Part shown: in pieces, positions 1-7,580 of the stretch
How the letters are laid out: every line of letters begins with the position of its first letter
Numbering within the stretch: position 1 is the first letter of the stretch
Assembly (NCBI GenBank): GCA_001792895.1
Contig: MARA01000030.1
Span: forward strand, 1-64,000
DNA: 64,000 bases
Reading direction: 5' to 3'
DNA from: Lentinus brumalis
Taxonomy: Eukaryota; Basidiomycota; Agaricomycetes; Polyporales; Polyporaceae
Program-made: the position numbers and the translations under genes
Notes under the pieces: model-generated
The model's input: only the letters and a program-made list of their open reading frames with translations
The model's database searches: none
Told to the model about the DNA's origin: nothing

Positions 1-133
1 CCTAACCTACCCTAACCCTAACCCTAACCCTAACCTAACCCTAACCTAACCCTAACCCTAACCCTAACCCTAACCCTAACCCTAACCCTAACCCTAACCC
101 TAACCCTAACCCTAACCCTAACCCTAACCCTAA
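1..133. repeat. Terminal telomeric repeat, (CCCTAA)n
   Basis: The first 133 bases are an almost uninterrupted run of CCCTAA units with a few CCTAA variants near the tip. The C-rich strand is the top strand, which is the orientation expected for the left end of a chromosome, where the G-rich TTAGGG strand ends 3' at the tip. The tract stops abruptly at TTCACC. This marks the window as a true chromosome end. Confidence 0.97.
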
Positions 134-389
134 GTTCACCTCATGTCAACCTCAATCAGGTAAATTCGATCACTCGACTTGACCGATCAGACTTCTTTGA
201 TCGGCCCTCGGCACTACCCTCTATGCACCCTGCATGCCTATTTGGTTAAAAGGTTATCTTCACCAGATCTGTCACACGCTGCCGATCATTCTCTATGCAA
301 CCTTGGGTAAAAAGGTTAACTTCACCGGATCTGGCATACGATGCCGATCATTGGACGTCACCAGCTCGTGAGTGCTTCTTGCACCAGTT

Positions 390-990
390 GTCTGCCACGA
401 GTTTTGGTCGTCCCGGACGACCATACGTGCAGGCGGTCCCGACGCGGACGCGCCCAGACGGTAGGCACCGAACGCTGGTCGTCCAGGACGACCATGCGCG
501 CAGGCGGTCCCTACTAAGTTGGGCATCGAAGACGGTCTGCAGTGGCCACCATGAACCCTGCGACTATGGACACCGTTCAACTCTTCCGCGGAGACACGAT
601 CATCGTTCGGTATGTTCTTATATACTCTCTTTAAGGTCGCCCGCAACAACCTCCGCGTCAAGCTCGGTGACATGGTTAACGTTCACGCTTGCCTGGACAT
701 CAAGTACGGCAAGGCTGATAGACGCTGACTCGGGCGCACGCTCGGCGTTGGTCGTCCAGGACGACCATGCGCGCAGGTGGTCCGGAGGCTGGTAGACGCC
801 GCCTTTGGCGTGCACTCAGGGGTGGTCGTCCAGGACGACCATGCGTGCAGGCAGTCCCAGCACGCATAGGCGCCGAGATAGGAGTGCACCCAGCGGTGGT
901 CGTCCAGGACGACCATGCGCGCAGGCGGTCCCGACACGCACAGACGTCGAGAGGGGGGTCCACCCCCGGTGGTCATCCAGGACGACTACC
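390..990. repeat. Subtelomeric array of a 19-bp palindrome (about 70-bp spacing)
   Basis: The near-perfect palindrome TGGTCGTCCAGGACGACCA (nine-base arms around one central base) recurs near 403, 478, 750, 824, 897 and, degraded, 970. Most copies are followed by a conserved ATGCGYGCAGGYGGTCC flank, so the unit is longer than the palindrome. The intact copies keep the arms almost unchanged while the spacers vary, as expected for a selected protein-binding site or a cruciform. ORFs across this block are by-products of the repeat. Function unknown. Confidence 0.85.
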
Positions 991-1104
991 ACTGGCTCTC
1001 CTTCGGCTGAGAGGTCTGCACAGGCCAACAGTAACACGACGAGTGCGAATAGTGACTAATCTGCCAACCATTGCTGAACTGGCCAACCTTCATTGCTCAA
1101 TTAA

Positions 1105-1216
1105 GCTTCCCTTCACCTCCGCTGAGGACCTCCTTACGGCATCTTCCCCTTCCAAGACATCGCTTCGCGCTGCCTTCGGGAAGATGCCGTAAGGAGGTCT
1201 GAGGATGAAGGGAAGC
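1105..1216. repeat. Foldback (inverted repeat) with about 40-bp arms
   Basis: The left arm (1105-1147) is the reverse complement of the right arm (1178-1216) apart from a few changed or missing bases. The inner 22 bases, ending in CTTACGGCATCTTCCC, match perfectly. The loop is about 30 bases. It could form a strong hairpin in DNA or RNA, or be a footprint of a small foldback element. No coding potential is evident. Confidence 0.8.
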
Positions 1217-1502
1217 CTCCTCATCTTCAATGTTGACCCAACATCTGTCCGCCTGCAATGCTTCTTTTTCCTGCTGACTTCCCTTTTCGCCTCCATACGC
1301 CGTGATCAATTCACTCCGAGCTTCGAGAACTCTGTGGCTAGTCCCGACGTCGTGCTCCACCGTTTTTCCAACGGCCTCCGCCCGCGCAACCCTGCGCACT
1401 AGCTTTGCCTGCCTATTCGCCGATCATTCTTCTTCCAGGGTCCTCGCGTTGGTGCATTATATACCTCTCCATGCGGCCCCTCTACACCCCCAATGTACAG
1501 CC

Positions 1503-2433
1503 ATGTCACACCCGCCCGACCCTCCCAGCCCGCTCACTCTCGCTGTGGCTCTCGGCCCCCCCCCGCCCCCCCCGTCCTCAGCCTCTCTGGCTCGACCACC
1601 ACCTCCTGGGGCCAGAATGTCCACCTCCCCGCATCTCTCGTCGTCCGCGCATCCGACGCTCTATGCCCTCCATGCGTCCCCCCCCACTCATTTCCCTCCC
1701 ATTACCCCCATCCCCCGCCCTCCTCGCACCATCCACGCCCTACGCACTCTCCCCCGGCCTCTTGCCCGAACAGCCCGCACTCGACCACTCGCCGGCAGGC
1801 AGTTCCAATGAGACCCGTCCCCGCGGCTCCTCTGTCCGCTCCGCAACATATCCCCCGCTCCATCCTCGCCTTGCGACTAGCGTCCTCGAGCTCGAGGATG
1901 CCCTCAGGACCGACTTGTCCCTCGGGACCAGCATCTCCCTTGGGACCGGCATCACGCCCGGCAGCGTCGAGCTCGACACCTTCCTCGGGCCCGAGCTTGT
2001 CCTCGAGATTGAGAACGACGCCGGCTTTCAACTGCCCCATCCCGTAAGTCCTCTTCTACACCGACGCATGTTCAGCTGCTCACATACCTTAGTGCCTCCA
2101 TTGCCATTTCGCACGCCTCGGCTGCACGCCTGCGCGCGAGGGCCGAGCGTGCTCCAGATGCACCGAAAAAGGTCTTCTCTGCTCTTGGGATATGCAGGCT
2201 TCGTAAGTACCACAACTTCGTGTGCATCTTTGTTCACTCATCTTTCTCGCAGCTGGCGGCCCGCCGAAGACATCCTCCCTGATGCCCGCCCCACCACTCC
2301 GCCCAACCAGGTCACCGCATCCCCCTGCGACGTGATCATAAACCGCTCCTACGTCGAGTCAGATGAGGAGCAGAACCCCGCATCCTTCGGCGTGGAGAAG
2401 CGTTCTGGGTGTGGTCGCTGCGTAGTCCAGTAG
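1503..2433 (+). CDS. Small Ser/Pro-rich protein with a Zn2Cys6-like cysteine cluster
   Basis: A probable three-exon gene. The first exon codes for a Pro/Ser/Leu-rich stretch and ends at 2043. Intron 1 is 2044-2092 (GTAAGT to TTAG). Exon 2 (2093-2202) codes for a cysteine cluster spaced C-x2-C-x6-C-x8-C-x2-C-x6-C, which fits the fungal Zn(II)2Cys6 pattern although the basic residues typical of DNA-binding clusters are sparse. Intron 2 is 2203-2252 (GTAAGT to GCAG). Exon 3 ends in GCGRCVVQ and a TAG. A TATATA box lies at 1458. The start is uncertain: ATG 1503 is in another frame from the end of exon 1 and would need another intron, while ATG 1471 is in frame but very close to the TATA box. The gene sits between the two palindrome arrays. 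It may be a subtelomeric family member; a regulatory role is not established. Confidence 0.5.
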
Positions 2434-2523
2434 TCGTCGTCGTGTACTTTGTATATAATGTTTCAGACATTTTCTTGGCAATGCAATGCACTCGCGCATG
2501 AGTGCGCTCGCTACTCCCGCGGG

Positions 2524-2745
2524 CAGTGGTCGTCCAGGACGACCACCGCGTGCGGCATCCCTCGGCGCCCACGGCGACTGCGCCCCCTCACGCTCATGGT
2601 CGTCCTGGACGACCACTGCGTGGGTAGAGGCCTCGCCGCCTGTGACATTGACCCTCCACAGCTGCGACACCGTGTATGGCGTCCCTAAGACGCCCACGAC
2701 GACGCCCCCCCCCGCGATGGTCGTCCTGGACGACCACTCCGTGGT
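2524..2745. repeat. Second array of the 19-bp palindrome, partly inverted
   Basis: Three more copies of the palindrome lie at about 2526, 2598 and 2718. The first has a central A as in the left array. The other two have a central T, so they are inverted relative to it. Short shared flanks such as CTCGCCGCCTGTGACAT at about 2631 and 2753 show a tandem unit. The arrays therefore bracket the 1.0-2.5 kb gene interval. Confidence 0.8.
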
Positions 2746-2881
2746 CAGAGCCCTCGCCGCCTGTGACATCAACCCCCCACAGCTGTGACAGTGGTGCTGG
2801 ACCAACACCGCGTGGCTACGCCCATATGCAAGTCCTGCCGTGGTATTTTTTATGACAGGTCACGTGACCTAACCCCCCTCT

Positions 2882-2983
2882 GGGGTTAGGGTAGGGTTAG
2901 CAGACCCCGCCCTAGGGTTATATTCCTGCCTAGGTACCATCCCTGCATTTGCTGTACAAGTCTCTCATAACCCTAAACCCTAA
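2882..2983. repeat. Interstitial telomeric motifs in opposite orientations
   Basis: Bases 2882-2900 hold a G-rich telomere-like motif (GGGTTAGGGTAGGGTTAG) and bases 2969-2983 hold a C-rich one (AACCCTAAACCCTAA), about 68 bases apart. The order G-rich then C-rich on one strand is the order left by end-to-end telomere joining. The C-rich motif directly abuts the retroelement reading frame, which begins in the base after its last TAA. Confidence 0.75.
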
Positions 2984-5900
2984 GTGATTCGCGAGATCGC
3001 CGAGCAGGCTGAAAAGCTGGTCAACGCCCGGTCCGGCCTTCGAAAGCTGGAGTCGGCTCTTGCCGATAACGTTGTCCCTCCGCACCTGAAGCTCAAGGTG
3101 CCCGAACTCCAAGCTTGCAAGGAGTTCGCAAAGGACGGCTCGCTTACGCGTGCCAACCAGGAAATTGCCGAGGTGGTCACTGCAGCCTCGATCAAGATCC
3201 TGGAGTCCGCGATCACGACCAAGAAGGCCGAGATCGTCGTCCTGGAGGGACTGCTCAACCGAGAACACGTCTTCGCGAGGATGCGGGACAGCGTCGCAAA
3301 GCGCTGGACCGATGTCCGTGAGCGGAACCATGTCCCCGTATACGAGTATGTCGGGGATGCGGCTATGGACGGACCGGCAACTGCCGCGACCGCCCGGGAG
3401 ATTAACGTGAAAACGTGGCAAATCGACCCCTCCGTCGTCATCGAGTTCGAGCACCTTCTCACGGACTTCCTCCCGATCGCCAATCGCATCAAATCGATTG
3501 TCGAGATGAAGGATCTGGCTATGCAGCAGAAGATCGAGAAGAAGAAGTCTGTTGTCAAGTCGACTGACGTGGACATGGCCGACGCCACCCGGCCCGGCCC
3601 ATCCATGCAGTCCCTGATCGACAAGTCGGTCAGCGGACACGTCAAGTCGCTGACGGCCCAGATTCAGAAGGCACGTGTTCCTTACCGCGCACGTGCCCAG
3701 CTTACTAATGCCCTTCTAGCTCACGGTCAAGAGCAAGAAGGGGGCCGTCACTCCCGGCAAGAAGGCGAAGTCGTCGACTTCGACGGCGAAGAGCGCCAAG
3801 CCCGGACAAAAGGGCAAGGCGCCTCCAAAGCCCGCCGGCAAGACCAAGTCCGTCAAGGGCAAGGACAGCAAGGGGAAGGGCAAGGCCGGTACGTATTCGG
3901 CCATCCCCGAACGCTTCCTGATCACGTACTCACGTGGTCGTACACCAGGCAACTAGAATATGTGCTCCAGAACACCCCGATCGGCGTGATCGAGGCGTCC
4001 CAGTTCCGCGCGTACGTTCATACGTCGCCGGGTGTATTTGTCCCTGATTCCATCGCATATGAACTATCCGTCGGACTTAAATATATGTATTATCAACCTC
4101 TCCGATCGAAGCTTATTGCTTCAGCGTGGGATGATTTCGAGCGGCGATTAAAATGGCGCTTGTATTTCACGTTTAAGGAGGGACCTGATAGGCCATTCGA
4201 CCCTGATTACGAGGTACCTCGTGAGAAATCTGACAAGCTACCTCGTTTACCGCGATATTTAGAAAAAGGCTTCGAGTTGGGCAGGCGCTTTGTGTTCGAC
4301 ACGATCGCCAAAATACCCTCGGAAGAGCCGACGGCGTTACCACACAAGACGCTCGCGCCGTCGCCGTCTAAAATTCTAAAGTTCTTACAGGAAAACGATT
4401 ATGTCGTTACGCCGACCGATAAGAACCTGGGACTCGCGGTGTCTGAGCGCACCTGGGTCATTGACCAAACCCTCAAACTGCTCGAGAATGATGTCGATTA
4501 TAAGCTCATTTCCAAAGAACGAGCAGACACGATCATGAGGAGGAAACAAAAGGAAATACAATCCATAGCTAAGCTAGTGGAAGATGTTATCGTATTGGCC
4601 GAGCTAAAAGTAGACGAATTTATTAAGTCGAAATTAAGCGATGACGGCGAAACATTCGCCTACCCGCAATTTTATGGTATTCCCAAAATACATAAAAAGC
4701 CTGTAGGATTCAGGCCGATTGTGCCATGTCACTCCGTCATCATGGGCCCTGCCGGAAAATTTGTTTCAAAAGAGCTTAAACCGCTTATCCAAGCGGCGCC
4801 AACCGTTATACACGGAACCAAAGACTTGGTGAAAAAATTAAGCCAGCTCCAACTACCGTCGTTGCCGTTTGGCGAGAGCTGGTATCTCGTCACCGGCGAT
4901 GTTGTTGCTTTTTACCCCAATATTCCACTAGAACCATGCTTGGATATCGTGTACCAAATGTGGCTCGACTACAAATACGGGGATAAAGTCGTTGAATTCA
5001 ACGCAACAGAAGATGATGGCGTCGTTGCTGGGTTTCAAGGCAGCCAAATGCGACGATATGCTGAGATCTTCCGACGCTGCTTACATGTTAGTTGTGAGCT
5101 TTTAATTTCGCAATTTCAAGGCAAGCATTACCTGCAAAAGCGAGGCCTAGCTATGGGCGTCGCAGAGTCTCCGGACCTTGCCAATCTCTATGGTTGGTAT
5201 TTTGAAAATAAATGCAAAGTCTTAACCGACAATAGAATTGCTTTCTATGGTTGTTACATCGATGATTGCTTTGCGATCGTCCGCGCAAGTGATGGTAACA
5301 GCGCGAAACGCATCTGCAAAGATCTAATTGCGTTCGATGGTTGCGAAATCTTGTGGGAAGTTGGCAGTGAGCGCTGTAATTTCCTGGATGCGACATTCTA
5401 TTTTGATTGCGACGGTCGCCTTCAATGGAGGCCATTCAGGAAGCAACGAAACCACATGGAAAGAATTCCGTGGATAAGTCACCACCCGCTTGATGTCAAG
5501 CGTGGTACTTTTATTGGTGAACTATCACGGATGGCCGTGCTTAGTAGTGAATTTACCACCTACTTAGACAGCGTACGAGAGTTGGTAGCCTTGTACGTCA
5601 AGCGCGGCTATCCGCAGGAACTTGTATATACTTGGGTCAAGAAAAACGCTACAGAACGCTGGGAACGGCGTCTTAGTGACTCTACTCATGACGCCAGCGA
5701 AAGTGAGGGCGTTCTGGTCTTGAAAACTGAGTATAACTCGGCATGGAATTATTTCAGTGCCAAGGAATTAGGAGATACCATCTTAGGATATTGGCGTGAT
5801 TGGTACTCGCGTACCGACGCCGGGCTCAATACAGTGTTTACTAACGCTGATTGGCCCAGACCGACGGTCGACATGGGAGACCTCGAGGTGAAGCCGGACC

Positions 5901-6247
5901 TCTTCGTTGAGGTCCCGGATACCCTTGGGGGGCACCTGTTGATCCCCGACGTCAGAAAAATTAATATCCTAAATAGACGAATGATTACGAGTCGCAAACG
6001 CACTCGTAATATGTTTGATTTAACCAGTCTTTGGAAAAAGATGGTTCTCACAGGGATTGACGAGTCGTCGACGTCTATTGCACATGTGCAGCGGATGGGT
6101 GTTGCACACACCCAGCCCTTAGCTGGGCCGTCGACGGTTACTGTTGACCATGAAGAATATCACGATGCGCAACTCGCGTATCGCAATGACTATCGTGATA
6201 ACATTCATCGTCGCTCGCCATCCCCGAATAAGATGTTCTTCGGTTGA
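2984..6247 (+). CDS. Penelope-like reverse transcriptase, N-terminally truncated
   Basis: Codes for the RT of the telomeric retroelement. The frame has no ATG at its start: an in-frame TAA of the telomeric repeat immediately precedes it, so the N-terminus is lost. A helical N-terminal part is followed, near residue 565, by the PLE hallmark GIPKIHK and then by GFRPIVP. Further on are DVVAFYPNIPL, RGLAMGVAESPDLANLY and the catalytic YIDD (about 5255-5270), which replaces the YMDD of many RTs. No GIY-YIG endonuclease follows. Probable introns: a GC-AG intron at 3671-3719 (branch CTTACTAAT) and a GT-AG intron at 3889-3956. Removing both swaps the unspliced glutamine-rich reading for a lysine-rich linker (exon 3720-3888, with GKKAK and KGKDSKGKGK) and returns to the RT frame. 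The unspliced frame is also open, so this needs RNA evidence. Confidence 0.9.
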   Translation: MIREIAEQAEKLVNARSGLRKLESALADNVVPPHLKLKVPELQACKEFAKDGSLTRANQEIAEVVTAASIKILESAITTKKAEIVVLEGLLNREHVFARMRDSVAKRWTDVRERNHVPVYEYVGDAAMDGPATAATAREINVKTWQIDPSVVIEFEHLLTDFLPIANRIKSIVEMKDLAMQQKIEKKKSVVKSTDVDMADATRPGPSMQSLIDKSVSGHVKSLTAQIQKARVPYRARAQLTNALLAHGQEQEGGRHSRQEGEVVDFDGEERQARTKGQGASKARRQDQVRQGQGQQGEGQGRYVFGHPRTLPDHVLTWSYTRQLEYVLQNTPIGVIEASQFRAYVHTSPGVFVPDSIAYELSVGLKYMYYQPLRSKLIASAWDDFERRLKWRLYFTFKEGPDRPFDPDYEVPREKSDKLPRLPRYLEKGFELGRRFVFDTIAKIPSEEPTALPHKTLAPSPSKILKFLQENDYVVTPTDKNLGLAVSERTWVIDQTLKLLENDVDYKLISKERADTIMRRKQKEIQSIAKLVEDVIVLAELKVDEFIKSKLSDDGETFAYPQFYGIPKIHKKPVGFRPIVPCHSVIMGPAGKFVSKELKPLIQAAPTVIHGTKDLVKKLSQLQLPSLPFGESWYLVTGDVVAFYPNIPLEPCLDIVYQMWLDYKYGDKVVEFNATEDDGVVAGFQGSQMRRYAEIFRRCLHVSCELLISQFQGKHYLQKRGLAMGVAESPDLANLYGWYFENKCKVLTDNRIAFYGCYIDDCFAIVRASDGNSAKRICKDLIAFDGCEILWEVGSERCNFLDATFYFDCDGRLQWRPFRKQRNHMERIPWISHHPLDVKRGTFIGELSRMAVLSSEFTTYLDSVRELVALYVKRGYPQELVYTWVKKNATERWERRLSDSTHDASESEGVLVLKTEYNSAWNYFSAKELGDTILGYWRDWYSRTDAGLNTVFTNADWPRPTVDMGDLEVKPDLFVEVPDTLGGHLLIPDVRKINILNRRMITSRKRTRNMFDLTSLWKKMVLTGIDESSTSIAHVQRMGVAHTQPLAGPSTVTVDHEEYHDAQLAYRNDYRDNIHRRSPSPNKMFFG

Positions 6248-6714
6248 GCGTCTCTCCGTTGGGGATTCGTTCAGCCCTCGCTACGTAAGACTAAATCGCT
6301 TGATCATCCGCGTGACGGCGAGCGAGGAGACGGGTCCTTCTTCGGAAGCTCCCAAATGTAGGACCACCATTACTACCATGTGAGATTGGGGAGAGGATGG
6401 TTAAGTGGCTCTGCGGCAATGTTCCGCATCCACCGTGTTTTGCCGGGGTTTTACCTGGGCCGCACACCGCCTCAGCCGTTGCGCTGAACCCACGCATGGT
6501 ACATTTGGGTGCCAAATGGCCGTAGTTCAAACAATGTTCACATGTAGCTGGGAGTCCTCGGACGCCCATGAAAAACCAGCCTGTGAACCAGGTCTCCTGA
6601 CCCCATCGGTACTTGACCAATGGGGAACATCTTTATTCACTAATTCCTTATACGCAGATGCGATAACAATAGTAACTCACGCGAACACGTCACTAGTTCG
6701 TGGGTTGTACAGTG

Positions 6715-6842
6715 TTCTAACCCAACCCTAACCGTGAGTGCTTAATAACTTATTGTTATTTATGCTTATCTGTCTGACATCGTAACTGTTAGCTAACCCT
6801 AACCGAACCGAACCCCAACCAAATCCTAACCGAACCTAACTG
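6715..6842. repeat. Degenerate telomere-like repeats within the retroelement tail
   Basis: Runs such as CTAACCCAACCCTAACC (about 6718-6734) and CTAACCCTAACCGAACCGAA (about 6791-6810), then CCTAACCGAACCTAAC, resemble mutated CCCTAA arrays in the same orientation as the chromosome end. They may be part of the 3' region of the element, or an old telomere lying between two retroelement insertions. Confidence 0.65.
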
Positions 6843-7433
6843 GGAACCCGCAGGTGCGTCCTTAGGCGCCCTATACCCAGCCACGTGACCCGAGGCCTAG
6901 ACGCCTCGGACCGAACAGCCGGTTAACCCCGGACTGAAGTCTACCCTGTTATGGTAAGAAGCCAAGCGCTCTGTACCCCGGCTCCGCTACGGCCCGGACC
7001 GGGTCAATTAGTCGCCAGGCACTTACCTTTACCGCCGGCCGGAGTGATCCGACCGGTCCGGAGCGCAGCCGTTGCGCGCTCTGGGGGACTAGGCGGACTC
7101 TGGTCCGGCTTATATACTGGCTTAGTAGGCGCCGTCACGGCAGCTGCCAGCCAATAGGATTTGAGGAACCATTTCCGATCGGAAACTCCGATCGGCATAT
7201 CTATTATTACACCGGTGTCCCCTCGCGGGAACCTCGGACTCGGGCCGAGACATAACCGGTGTGGGGTGAGAGAATTGATGTCGGAACTCGGCATTTCTGT
7301 CATATTACATGACAATGTCTTGATCGGTCCGCGTCAAGCGGATCGGAACGTAAGCGTTATCGTGTCATTAACTCCGAGGCCGGGATTAGTCACCGTCCGA
7401 CATCGGAGTTAAGTGACAGCAGGTATCTTACCT

Positions 7434-7505
7434 AAGCAGCCCTGATGAGCCGTATAAAGGCGAAACAGCAGCTGCGGTAGTCTCTACCGAGCCTGTTGGC
7501 TGCTT
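7434..7505 (+). ncRNA. Hammerhead ribozyme, type I, in the retroelement tail
   Basis: All core elements are present in order. Stem I pairs 7434-7441 (AAGCAGCC) with 7498-7505 (GGCTGCTT), eight perfect pairs. The core CTGATGA is 7442-7448. Stem II is GCC/GGC (7449-7451 with 7459-7461) around a seven-base loop. GAA of the core is 7462-7464, followed by stem III, which starts with ACAG (7465-7468) pairing CTGT (7493-7496). Stem III is extended by an inner six-pair hairpin, CGGTAG/CTACCG. The cleavage triplet is GTT, with the predicted cut after 7497. Hammerheads are known in the terminal repeats of Penelope-like elements, so the context supports the call. It would self-cleave the transcript near the 3' end. 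Activity is inferred from structure only. Confidence 0.93.
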
Positions 7506-7560
7506 CGCCTACATAGTCTTTTCTTAGCACACGTCTTTAGTGCGGTGCTTCGCACCGCCC

Positions 7561-7580
7561 TCCCTAACCCTAACCCTAAC
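7561..7580. repeat. Interstitial telomeric tract at a chromosome break
   Basis: Three CCCTAA units in the orientation of the left telomere lie exactly between the tail of the retroelement and the truncated transposase gene. The transposase reading frame runs straight into the TTAGGG complement and stops at the TAG it contains. This is the appearance of a broken end healed by new telomere addition. Confidence 0.9.

Larger units (their letters stand above)
2984..7560 (+). mobile_element. 5'-truncated telomere-attached Penelope-like retroelement (EN-minus, Coprina type)
   Basis: The element consists of a long RT reading frame (2984-6247), an about 1.3-kb untranslated tail and a hammerhead ribozyme near its 3' end. 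It is bounded by CCCTAA repeats on both sides (2969-2983 and 7561-7580). Endonuclease-deficient Penelope-like elements of the Athena and Coprina groups are known to attach to chromosome ends by priming on the G-rich telomeric 3' overhang. That mechanism predicts a 5'-truncated copy whose sense strand reads away from the telomere, which is what is seen. Telomere-like repeats inside the tail (6715-6842) could instead mark the join of two nested copies, with 6843-7560 being the tail of an older one. Assignment to the PLE class is firm; the subgroup is inferred from the missing endonuclease and the location. Confidence 0.88.

Noticed and set aside
295..1192. Overlapping ORFs on both strands in the first kilobase
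   Set aside because: They are translations of the palindromic repeat (VVQDDHARR, GRPGRP and their mirror images); no splice signals or conserved domain.
5151..5435. Minus-strand 94-aa ORF inside the RT
   Set aside because: Shadow of the RT core motifs in the opposite strand.
7004..7412. ORFs around 7.0-7.4 kb on both strands
   Set aside because: They lie in the retroelement tail, which contains structured inverted motifs and the ribozyme; no similarity to RT or other proteins.
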